From Heterohyrax brucei (Eukaryota > Chordata > Mammalia > Hyracoidea > Procaviidae): 64,000 nucleotides of DNA. The stretch lies in assembly GCA_028571685.1 (NCBI GenBank), contig CM053143.1, positions 138,604,829-138,668,828 of the forward strand. Direction: 5' to 3'. Position numbers and translations under genes: made by a program. Below are positions 41,690-50,520 of the stretch, piece by piece. Below the pieces are notes generated by a model. The model was not told the DNA's origin, made no database searches, and saw nothing but the letters and a program-made list of their open reading frames with translations. Numbering within the stretch: position 1 is the first letter of the stretch; the number at the start of each line of letters is the position of its first letter.

Positions 41690-42465
41690 GACCTCTGTGA
41701 GCAGAGCCACAAGCCTTTGTGACGGTGGGCGGACACATCTCACCCCTGACATATTTCTGGCTGTATATTTTTTCACCCTAATTAAACTCTCCCCCAAAAT
41801 ACCCCCTCATCTCCCTGCACAAGGACAAACACTGAGCCTGGGAACGCCCAGCCCTGCTGACTTCCCCCAGCTGCACATCCCCACCCATGTGAAAAGAATT
41901 ATCCTTTTTAGAACAATTTAAGAAAGGCATAGGGTGGGGACAGTAGGTGTTTACTGTCCCCGCAGGAGGAGATAGAATAAAGAGCAAAGTAGGAGCAAAT
42001 AGAGATCATAAACTTTAGAACCCTCCTGTACCTTTTAACCTTGAGGTATGAGTAGGGCTGATTGAGCTTGGGGCATGTCAATTATCACTACAACACACCT
42101 GCCTCGGGCGATTATTTAGAAAGCCTTGACAATTAAAAGGATCACAAGGTTTTGGTTAGCTAATGGCTCATGTGGTCAGGGGGCAGGGTAAAAATCACAT
42201 CACCTCAAGATCACAAGGTTTCAGTTTCAAATTAGCCAATCACGAGGTTTTGGTTTCAAATTAACCAATAGATGTGTGGTCAGTGGGCAGGGTAAAACTC
42301 ACGACACTTTGACTATAAAAACAATAAAGACAGATAGCCCTCTCTCTTGGTCAGGCTGCCTTAAACCAAAAAACTCTTTCCTGTCTCTCTCAATTCATTT
42401 CCCGCCGACGCCTTCCCTCCCTCCGTGCGGGACCCTGAAAAGTTGTCGGGGGGTGGCTCCCGGCA
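41690..42465 (+). mobile_element. ERV1-like LTR, broken
   Basis: A regulatory U3/R/U5 layout can be seen: a CCAAT-like ACCAATAG near 42262, a TATA box CTATAAAAAC near 42312, an AATAAAG signal near 42323, then the pyrimidine-rich CTTTCCTGTCTCTCTCAATT and a GGCTCCCGGCA end. The U3 part holds repeated blocks: ATCACAAGGTTTTGG-like text three times (42141, 42210, 42239) and GGGCAGGGTAAAA twice. The start is uncertain to about 20 bases. No coding region is attached. Probably a gammaretrovirus-type solo LTR; old. Confidence 0.7.
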
Positions 42466-43017
42466 TCTGACAAGTTCGTGAACGCAGTTTAGAAAAAGCT
42501 GTACATACCTCATTGCTGAATATCAGTACAGTCACCTTCGAAGTACTTCCCTTGGGGAGCTGTGCACCAACACCAACGCAGAGTCTACCCTTCAAAGCGA
42601 TTTTGGAACTCTTTCTAGAATGACCATTATACGTGGTGGCATGGAGGCAAGTTCACAAATTTAATTGTTATAGTGGTCTGTGAGGGAGTTTTTAGCCAGT
42701 AAACAAATAACTGTATTGGAACACCCTCCCTACTCACCTGATCTGGGCCCCAATGACTTCTTTCTTTACCTGAAGACAAAGGAAATACTGAAAGAATGAG
42801 ATTTTGATGGCACTCAGGACATCAAAGGTAATATGGCAACAGTTTAGGTGACCATTCCAGAAAAAAAGTTGCAAAACTGCTTTGAAGGGTGGTCTAAGGG
42901 CTGGCATTGGTGCATAGCTTTCCAAGGGGAACACTTTGAGGGTGACCCTAGTGATGTTCAGCCAAGAGTGACGTATGTAAACCTTTTTCTAAGATGAGTT
43001 CTTCAACTTAACTGTCA
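42466..43017. mobile_element. Mariner fold-back: two 3' ends in opposite orientation
   Basis: The left arm (about 42466-42640) is an antisense mariner 3' end: TCTGACAAGTTCGTGAACGC, then TAGAAAAAGCTGTACATACC. The right arm (about 42835-43017) is a sense mariner 3' end finishing TTCTTCAACTTAACTGTCAG. The sense part from about 42660 encodes the end of a transposase: VLEHPPYSPDL-like text containing the third catalytic Asp, NDFFLYLKTKEIL, then LQNCFEGWSKGWHWCIAFQG and EHFEGD. The two arms are inverted copies of about 170 bases around a roughly 190-base centre. The transposase N-terminal two thirds are missing; inactive. Confidence 0.78.
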
Positions 43018-43027
43018 GCCCTTATAT

Positions 43028-43080
43028 AGGGTTCCTATGAGTCTTAGTTGACTTGATGATACACAGCAACAATGCTAGCT
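43028..43080 (+). mobile_element. RTE-type 3' tail fragment
   Basis: GGGTTCCTATGAGTCTTAGT with TGACTTGATGATACACAGCA and ACAATG is the last 50 bases of an RTE-like end. Confidence 0.65.
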
Positions 43081-43084
43081 GAAA

Positions 43085-43345
43085 TGGAGCATTGATGGTT
43101 CAGTAGTAGAACTCTCAGCTTCCGTGTTGGAGACCCCGATCTGATTCCCAGCCAATGCATGTCATGTATTGCCACCAACCATCTGTTGATGTGGGCTTCT
43201 GTTGCCAGGATGCTGAACAGGTTTGAGTAGATCTCCAAGACTCAGACAAACTAGGAAGAAAGATCTGCCAGGGTTTCATTTCACTGTTCCTGGGTTCATC
43301 ATGAGTCTAGGGCCAACTCGACAGCAGCTAGCAACAACATACTAA
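43085..43345 (+). mobile_element. tRNA-Gly-headed SINE with RTE-like body
   Basis: Head GATGGTTCAGTAGTAGAACT, B-box part GATCTGATTCCCAGCC, linker CCACCAACCATCTGTTGATG, RTE 5'-like CAGACAAACTAGGAAGAAAG, and the end ATCATGAGTCTAGGGCCAAC with TCGACAGCAGCTAGCAACAA. Part of the middle (GGATGGCGCAGG block) is deleted. Confidence 0.88.
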
Positions 43346-43754
43346 ACCTCTTACAAGAAGAAAACTTGAAGGAAACTGAGATAATTGAGAAAGAACTGGT
43401 GACTCCCGTGAAAGGTTTGAAGGATGTATCTATAGACGGTGAAGCAGCTTTGTCCAGTACTTCTCCAGAGGATTTTCAGTAAAATTAAGAAATAACATTC
43501 TAAGAAACAGCCTTTCAACTTTGAATGCCTTGAGAAACAATTCTAATCACTGCAGAGAGGCCAGCAGAGACCTAAGCACCACTCACACCTTCAGAGTGGG
43601 ACAGGAGACACTGTCAAGAAAAGCTGGATTTTTAGGAGGCCAATAAATACATTACTTTCCCTCCTCAGGTTGAAACTAATTAAGAAATAAGGGATTAGAC
43701 AAATGATATACAAATACCAACTTTATTACCAGTGAGACCTGGGGCAGAGAATTT
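43346..43754. other. Unassigned DNA
   Basis: No recognised element. Short open segments near 43350-43480 resemble coding text in composition only. Confidence 0.4.
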
Positions 43755-44500
43755 ATATGTTCCAGATTTTTTGCTGTATAACGTATTGCCCCCCGTGCAG
43801 TGGCTTATAACAATGCCAGCCATTTGTTCAGCAGCCCTTGTTGCACAATGGTTAAGCACTCAGCTGCTAACTAAAAGGTTGGCAGTAAAAAACTCCCCCA
43901 GGGTCTCCACAGGAGAAAGACCTGGCCACCTGCTTCTGTCAAGGAAATAGAAACAACAAAAAACAAAAACCCTGTGGAGTAGCTCTACTCTGTCAAGTAG
44001 AGTTGCTGTGAGTTGAAATTGACTCAAAGGCACCCAGTGACACAACAACAGTCATTTATTTCCTCATGATGTGGGGATTGGCTGGGTTCCTTAAGTAGTT
44101 CTCTCTGTGGTCTTTCATGATGTTTCAGTCAAATGGCAGCTAGAGCTGGAGTGTTTGCTCACATGCTTAGCACTTGAGCTCACAAGACCCCAACAGCATC
44201 TCTCCTTCCCTCCTTTGTGGTGTCACTCCATGGTGGCCTCAGAATAACCAGACTTCTCACTTGAGGACTGCAGGGTCCCAAAGTGAGTGTTAGAAGAGAA
44301 ACCACCAGAGGCTGCATGGCCTTTTCTGACGTAGCCTTAAAAGTCATGTTGCACCACCTGCAGAGCAGACTATTTATCAGGACAGCCACAAAGGTCTCCC
44401 CGAGTTCAAGGGGAGGGAGACATAGAATTTCTCTCCTGGTGAGAAGAGTGTCAATGAATTTGCAGACATGTTTTAAAACCACCACAGTGTGCCAGCACAT
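43755..44500 (-). mobile_element. MLT1-type LTR (ERVL-MaLR), antisense, split by a SINE
   Basis: Left part 43755-43829 (TTGCTGTATAACGTATTGCC, GTGGCTTATAACAATG). After the SINE, TCATTTATTTCCTCATGATG, GGGATTGGCTGGGTTCC, CATGGTGGCCTCAGAATAAC, TTCAAGGGGAGGGAGACATA and GTGAGAAGAGTGTCAATGAA follow the antisense MLT1 order. Old and broken. Confidence 0.72.
43830..44052 (+). mobile_element. AfroSINE, long, inside the LTR
   Basis: CAGCCCTTGTTGCACAATGG, CAGCTGCTAACTAAAAGGTT, GAGAAAGACCTGGCCACCTG and AGTTGAAATTGACTCAAAGG. An A-rich stretch (ACAACAAAAAACAAAAACCC) is inserted in the body. Confidence 0.9.
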
Positions 44501-45040
44501 GAGTTTCTAATATCTTCTCTCCTGTACTGACTGCAGCCTCTCCTCTTTCAGGAGCAAAGTGTGCCCCAGTAAGCTACTCACTGCTTTTTTAAAATTTGCC
44601 AATCAGAGAGGCTGCTTCAGAGCTGATGAAGAGCTGACGGATAAGCCAGGGGTGTTACACTGGAAGACCTCAGGCCAGGGAGTGGGAACTACTTTGTTAG
44701 AAGCAGTAGCATTAGATGGATGTCTACATTCTTTTGGCTGGCTGGCTACATTCTTTCCAATTTCTAGCTTTGAAGAACTTATTAATTTTTAGTTCTAAAT
44801 ATTATTTACATATTTTGCTACGGAACAGTTTAACATCTCTGACCACCTCTTTCTCCAAAGAAAAGATATTTTGCCTTAAATACATGTCAGTTTTATTTTG
44901 CAGTTTGTTGTCCTAATCTTCTAATGAGATTTGTAATTATTGTTTCTAGTTTGCACGTGAAGTAATGCCACAATGAGTCTAATCATTGATCCATCCTGTC
45001 CTCTCCATTCTCCTAGTAACGCTATCCTAGCAAACCACCC
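44501..45040. other. Unassigned DNA
   Basis: No recognised element; AT-rich from 44780 on. Frames at 44559-44792 and 44716-44916 overlap and lack family resemblance. Confidence 0.45.
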
Positions 45041-45550
45041 CCATGCTTGGTCATGTGCTTCAGAGAAACCTGATTCCGTTTTTGGTTCCAGGGCAGACAT
45101 ATGACCAGTCCAGCTATTTGCACTCCTTGAAAACCCTATGGAGCAGTTCTACTCTGTCCTATTGGGTCACTATGAGTCAGAATCAATCCAATAACAGTGG
45201 GTTTGGACTCAGTTGGGCCTAGTTAGGGCATTGCAATCCCCCAGTGGCCATTGGGTCAGCAATGGGCACGTGACTGACCTAAGAGCAGCCAATCAAGTCC
45301 ATTCAGAGTTAAACTAAGACTTTTCCTTGAACAACAGGGAAAGGATATTTTCTCTCCCTGTAGGGTTGATGCTGTAAAGGTATAAGCCTGTAGCTCCCAG
45401 GAGAGTTGGGCCAGCCAAAGAGAAACTGAAGCTAGAGAGAGAGGAGCTTGGGCCCAGTGACATCCTTTGAACTCCTGTATCAAGCTAGATCAGAAGCTAA
45501 CACTGTATGTACTTGGACTTGTTTATCTCGTCAACCAAGAAATACCCTTT
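45041..45550 (+). mobile_element. Ancient repeat, L1M 3'-end-like, with an AfroSINE piece
   Basis: CAGGGCAGACATATGACCAG, ATGGGCACGTGACTGACCTA, AGAGCAGCCAATCAAGTCCA, TTGATGCTGTAAAGGTATAA and CCCAGTGACATCCTTTGAAC resemble an old L1 3' end. A 3' AfroSINE piece is at 45118-45207 (CCCTATGGAGCAGTTCTACT; ATCCAATAACAGTGGGTTTG). Confidence 0.55.
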
Positions 45551-46084
45551 ACTTGTAATTTGTAACTCATAATTCACAATTAGAAGATTTCTAAGTGATA
45601 AATGAAACTTGATTGTGATTAAGGGATAAGCATGTGGCTAAATTTGAAAGAAAAGCAGAGTTTATAAGGCCAGTTTTAATTCTATGTTTTCAAACATTAA
45701 GTCACCGATTTTCTTATGGCTACTATTACTGTCCCCTTAAAGGGACATTGCTAATCTGCACTGATGGTGAAGATATAGGAAAGAAATTTTTATCATAGTA
45801 TAATCTTTCCTCGACTCCTGTTTCTGCTAATGTTTACTTTGTTTAGCATTGCCAAGTGCTGTCGAGTCGGATCCAATCACCCAATCTAGAAACCTAAACC
45901 TTTGCCTATTCTATTTTTTCCTTGCTCCTCAGAGTTTATAGGTCATCGAATTGTGTCAGGCCTACCTACTTCAGGAATACCTCTCAGACCCACCCTCTCC
46001 TCTTCCACCCCTTCCTCACTGCAATCCGTTTCCCACACAGTTGTTTGCTCAGGCTGTCCCGTAATGTTTGTGGGGCCCATCCAG
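45551..46084. other. Mostly unassigned DNA
   Basis: A 25-base AfroSINE-like scrap is at about 45855 (GCCAAGTGCTGTCGAGTCGG). Nothing else is recognised. Confidence 0.45.
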
Positions 46085-46287
46085 TAAAACCAATTGCCAA
46101 CAAGTCAGTTCCAACTATGGTGACCCCACATGTGTCAGAGAAGAACTGTACTCCATAGAACTTTTAATGACTGATTTTAAAAAAAAGAAGATAGGCTTTT
46201 CTCCTTGAGGCACCTCTGATTAGACTGCAACCTCCAAACTTTCATTTAGAAGCTGAGCATGTTAACTGTTTTTAACACCTGAAGACT
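46085..46287 (-). mobile_element. AfroSINE, long variant, antisense
   Basis: CCAATTGCCAACAAGTCAGT, CATGTGTCAGAGAAGAACTG, CTTGAGGCACCTCTGATTAG and CTTTCATTTAGAAGCTGAGC. It resembles 24963-25156. Its head end was the target of the next SINE. Confidence 0.88.
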
Positions 46288-46297
46288 CCATGGGGCC

Positions 46298-46447
46298 TAT
46301 CCAAAAAAAAAAAAAAAAAAACTCAAACCCATTGCTGTTGAGTCTATTCCAACTCATATTGAACCTATTGGACAGAGGAGAACTGTGGCTGGTGAATTTG
46401 AACTGCTAACCTTTTGATTAGCAACCAAGCATTTAACTATTGCGCTG
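46298..46447 (-). mobile_element. AfroSINE, short, antisense, perfect target duplication
   Basis: CCATGGGGCC is present at 46288-46297 and 46448-46457. The left end shows an A run of about 19 (the T-rich tail on the other strand). The body has a deletion after GGACAGAGGAGAACTG. Confidence 0.93.
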
Positions 46448-46457
46448 CCATGGGGCC

Positions 46458-46949
46458 CAGAGAAGGGTTAAAATCGGCCCACTGCCCACATCACAAAGGG
46501 CCTTGGATGCCTACATATAGACATCCAAAATCCATCTAAGCTCTGTCTTGCATCCCAGCAAGAACCCACCTTTGGGTTACAGAATGGGCCCATGAAGTCC
46601 TGCACAATTTCCAAACCCTAAAAGCAGACTTGCGATTGAGCAGAGGATTTCAGTTTCTGAGCACTCAGTCTATGACCTGGAAAGAGAGAAGAGCATGAGC
46701 TCTGGGTAGACACATTCCACTGTTCCATGGAACCCTTGCCTTGTGAAAAGTGTCCTGTGGAGTGGCCACAGGACAAGAAGAGCTGAGTATCCTAAAAAAA
46801 TGTGGATCCCAGAAACAGAGCCCTTTTGTTTTGGTCTAAGGGTGGTACTATGTTTCTTTGCTGCTTAAAGTCCTCTACTGTTGTCCACTGAATTGCATCT
46901 AAGTTTCTTAATACATAAGGTTTAGCACAACCTGATTTAATGCTATTTT
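46458..46949. other. Unassigned DNA
   Basis: About 490 bases with no recognised element. Confidence 0.45.
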
Positions 46950-47206
46950 CCCCCTTTTTTCCATTGCTCCAAGAACTCTTCTGGACCTTGAAGTTCCAAC
47001 TCAAAAGGCATCTCCTCTTATAGCTGTACCTGATCTCTAGGCAGAATTCACTGCTTCTTCATGTTTTACTGATCTTTAGCCTAATTCTTAAACATACCAC
47101 TATTAATGCACATGAAACATTGTATTATTGTGACGTGCTTACCTATCTGCCTTCCTACAAGCTAGTAAACTCCTTAAGGCGGAATTGAGGTCTTTTGTCC
47201 ACCCAG
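46950..47206 (+). mobile_element. L2 LINE 3' end
   Basis: TCCAACTCAAAAGGCATCTC, ATAGCTGTACCTGATCTCTA, TCTTTAGCCTAATTCTTAAA, CTATCTGCCTTCCTACAAGC and CTAGTAAACTCCTTAAGGCG fit the ancient L2 3' end. An AfroSINE follows. Confidence 0.72.
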
Positions 47207-47378
47207 TAAAAGACCAAACCAAACCCATTACCACTGAGTTGATTCTGACTCACAGTGACCCTAAAGAACAGAGTAGAACTGGCCTACAGGGTTTCCAAGG
47301 AGTGCCTGGTGGATTTGAACTGCTGACCTTTTGGTTAGCAGCCATACCTCTTAACCACTACACCACGAGGGTTTCCAT
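47207..47378 (-). mobile_element. AfroSINE, short, antisense, close to consensus
   Basis: GACCAAACCAAACCCATTAC, AGGGTTTCCAAGGAGTGCCT, CTGCTGACCTTTTGGTTAGC and CACTACACCACGAGGGTTTC. One of the least diverged AfroSINEs here. Confidence 0.95.
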
Positions 47379-47805
47379 CTGCTCAGAAACCCTCCTTTAT
47401 TCAAAGTGAGATTAGGCTCATGTCTCTCACACAAGGTTGAAATGGTACCAGACCCTGCTCTGCGAGTCACAGTGATTGACACCATGTGACAAAAACTGGG
47501 ATGATAAAGTTCTTTCTGATGGCTTTTTAACCTGGGGAAGAACTCTTTTCTTTTGGATAGTAACTCTGGATAGTCACTGGCGGAAAACACTTTTCTTTGA
47601 ATAGTAACTCTGGAAAGGTTGACTCTGGAGTTACTAGTTATTATGATGTCAGCTTCATCAGGAGAGCTGCAATGCAGAGAGTAAACTAAGGCACAGATGG
47701 GGACAAACATCCGGAAGATGCTCATAGTTCTGATCCATGTCATCCTGTACCTTTCTGCAGTTTGGATATGTGAGTAAGTAAGTTCCTCTTTCTGCCTCCA
47801 TGAAG
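47379..47805. other. Unassigned DNA with a local duplication
   Basis: A block resembling CTTTTCTTTGGATAGTAACT occurs at about 47541-47571 and 47585-47613. Otherwise nothing is recognised. A 245-codon minus-strand frame (47351-48088) crosses this region and two SINEs. Confidence 0.5.
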
Positions 47806-47815
47806 TCAAGTTTGG

Positions 47816-48020
47816 GGATACTGGGTAGTGTAAATGGTTAACCCACTCAGGTGCTGATTGAAAGATTGAAGGTTTGAGTCCATCTAGAGGCGCATCTAAA
47901 GAATGGCCTTGAGAGCTACTTTTGGAAAAATCAGCCATTGAAAACTCTACAGAGTACAGTTCTACTCTGACACACACGAAATTGTGATAAGTCTGAGTTG
48001 ACTTGATGGCAACTGGTGAT
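47816..48020 (+). mobile_element. AfroSINE, long, perfect target duplication
   Basis: GATACTGGGTAGTGTAAATG to GAGTTGACTTGATGGCAACT. TCAAGTTTGG flanks it at 47806-47815 and 48021-48030. Confidence 0.93.
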
Positions 48021-48030
48021 TCAAGTTTGG

Positions 48031-49667
48031 TTTTTATGATCTGGAACCCAAAAAGTCCCGTAAGATCTTCCTCCAGGGAAGAAAACAAGATTTTCCCATT
48101 TTCACACCCTGCAGTCTAGCACAGACCCTGGCACATAGTAGGTACCTGAGATATCCATTACTTTGAAGCATAATGTATATTGGTTTAATTAATTTGTTGA
48201 GAATTCTGTTTGTCAGTCTAGAGTGAAAACAAAGCTTCCAGTGTCACTTAGGAGTATTGGGAGAATAAGAGCCTGGTGGTTTATGCAATTAGATGTGGAT
48301 AAAAACAGTGAAAGGTAAAACAATTCTAAAAAAAGCTCAAATGTGCTGCCAGGTTGGTAAAGTGGACTTTAGGAAGTGAAAACCATCATTTACATTTTTC
48401 CATTCCAAATAGTTTTTATCTTCATTTTATAAGAATAATATAATTGTGATTTTGCTTATTAAAGATAAAAACTGGCGAGTTTAACTTTCCTCTCTGACCT
48501 TGATTATATTTCACCATCCCACTTTGGGCTTTGGAAGGCAGGCTATGAAGGGGAAGCGAGGGTGGGGAGCTGGGATCATCTTGGCCAACTCGTAAACGGA
48601 ATACTCACTTATGAACAACAGTGGAGCCTCTATTGCACCTCCCCTGAGACATTCAGTAAAACAACGGCTGGATAGAGCAGGGCCAGAAAAATGCAACCAT
48701 ATCCTCACCAATCTGGTCTGGCTAGTTTAGGACTATGTATCTCTGCCAGCTCAAATTATTGTATCAACAACAAGGTCATAAAGAACCCCCATGCGTGCCA
48801 GGTTGTGAAAACTGAGCTTCTTTTATTCCTAGAGCTGGATGGAACCCCAGAAGTCATCTGGTCCAATCACCTGCTGCCTGATTATCTCCATAACTCAGCT
48901 TGAATTAACTTCCATGCCTAGTTGAACCTATCCATGAAGAGAGACCTAGCTCTCTAGATAGTCATCCTGTCTCTTAGAGTATTAGAAGATTCTTCCTTAC
49001 ACTGGGATGAGGGCCGATTTTGAAACTTTCTGTCATTAATTCAAATGCCCTAACTTAAGTTCTTAGAAAGTGAGTATAATCCCTCTTCCAAATACATCTA
49101 ATCCTTCTTCTATGTCCTCAATATACTCAAGGCAGCTTCTGAATATTTCCAGGCAAAATATCCCAAGGTCCTTTGGCTGACCATCACAGAACACTAGGGC
49201 TTTTTTCTCCTTTAGGGTAGATGCAGGATCATATAGGAATTAAGTGCAGAAGATAGACAATCACATAGAATCAGGTAGAACCACTCTCGATGTGTATAAA
49301 AACAGTGAAAGGTAGCTGTGTACTTGTATGCATTGCATAAATGTTCTATGCTTGAAGCTTCTTGTTTGTAAAAGAAACTCTCTGAATATCAGCTGCTTTA
49401 TTGTCAAATGGAGACACCAATACATACATTATGCGTTATCTTGAAGATTATATGAGATAATCCATATAAAATGTCTAGAAAAAACATCTAGAACAGGTGA
49501 AATAGGAATTATTATTTTATCATTATATATTAATATTACACAAAATATTTATATTACATATAATATTTTCAAAATTTGGACAAAAAGCTATGCATGCCAG
49601 CAAGACGTGAGAATGTGTAAAGATTCTCAGTAACAGAGTGAATAAAATCTAGTGTCTGAGGGAGGAA
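48031..49667. other. 1.6 kb SINE-free stretch with a 26-base direct repeat
   Basis: A MIR-like end lies near 48118 (GACCCTGGCACATAGTAGGT). A near-identical repeat built on ATAAAAACAGTGAAAGGTA occurs at 48292-48317 and 49289-49314. TATT-rich low complexity lies at 49520-49570. No exon or lineage-specific element is seen. Confidence 0.5.
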
Positions 49668-50520
49668 TCCTTGGGTGGTACGAACTGCTAGCATGCATGG
49701 CTGCTGACTAAAACTTAGAGTCTGAGTCCACCAGAAAGTGCCCTGGAAGAATCACCAGGTGATCTACATCTGAAAAATAAGCCACTGAAAATCCTGTGGA
49801 GTCTGGAAAGTGGCATCTGGGGTCTTAAAAGCCAGTAAGCAGCCACTGGTCTCAACCCACCTTGGACAAAGGAGAAAGAAGAACGTCAAAGACACAAGAA
49901 AAGTATGAGCCCAACAGTCAGAAAGGGTTCCATGTACCAGGCCTGAATCAACACGAGACCAGAAGAACTAGTTGGCCCAGCCACCACAAAAGACTACCAC
50001 TTACAGGGAACTCAACAGAGTCCCTGACAGAGTGGAAGAAATGTGAGGTGCCGAACTTGAACTCTAGTAAAAAGAACAGACCTGATGGCCTGAGAGAATG
50101 GAGGGTCCCCAGACGATATGGTCCTGGACTCTCTGCTAGCCCAGAACTGAATGCATTTTTGGAGCCAACGCCTCAGACAAAAGTTAAGCTGGTATATAAG
50201 ACATAAAATGATGCTAGCGAAGAGTGTGCTTCTTGGCTTAGGTAGGTACAGGAAACTAACTGGGTTAGGTGAGATGAGAAGGTTGAGGGGACAGGAGCTG
50301 GCTGAATGACTATGGGAAGTATAGAGTGGAGGGGAGGGGAGTGAGGAGAGCAGCCAGGTTCGTGCGGCAAAGGGTGTAAGTATTTGTATGAGAAATTGAC
50401 TGGAATTGCAAATTCTCACTTAAAACACAATGAAAACACGGAAGTTTTAAAAAAGAAAGAAAATCCTGAGGAGCAGAGTTTCACATGGGAACAGGGATAT
50501 GGAATCACAATGGAGTGAGC
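49668..50520 (+). mobile_element. AfroSINE, long, split by an L1 3' UTR
   Basis: Left part 49668-49798 (CTTGGGTGGTACGAACTGCT; GCTGCTGACTAAAACTTAGA; GAAAAATAAGCCACTGAAAA). Right part from about 50472 (GCAGAGTTTCACATGGGAAC; GAATCACAATGGAGTGAGCA). Confidence 0.82.
49799..50456 (+). mobile_element. L1 3' UTR, 5'-truncated insertion
   Basis: It starts AGTGGCATCTGGGGTCTTAA, then GCAGCCACTGGTCTCAACCC, CCAGAAGAACTAGTTGGCCC, AACAGACCTGATGGCCTGAG and an AAAACACAATGAAAACACGG tail. GAAAATCCTGTGGAG left and GAAAATCCTGAGGAG right (50457-50471) form a 15-base target duplication with one mismatch. A 114-codon plus frame and a 135-codon minus frame (50012-50419) are incidental. Confidence 0.9.

Noticed and set aside
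47351-48088. 245-codon minus-strand open frame, the longest in the window
   Set aside because: It runs through two AfroSINEs (47207-47378 and 47816-48020) on their antisense or sense body and has no family resemblance; it is chance open sequence.
50012-50419. 135-codon minus-strand frame with proline- and serine-rich text
   Set aside because: It lies wholly within the antisense of an L1 3' UTR.
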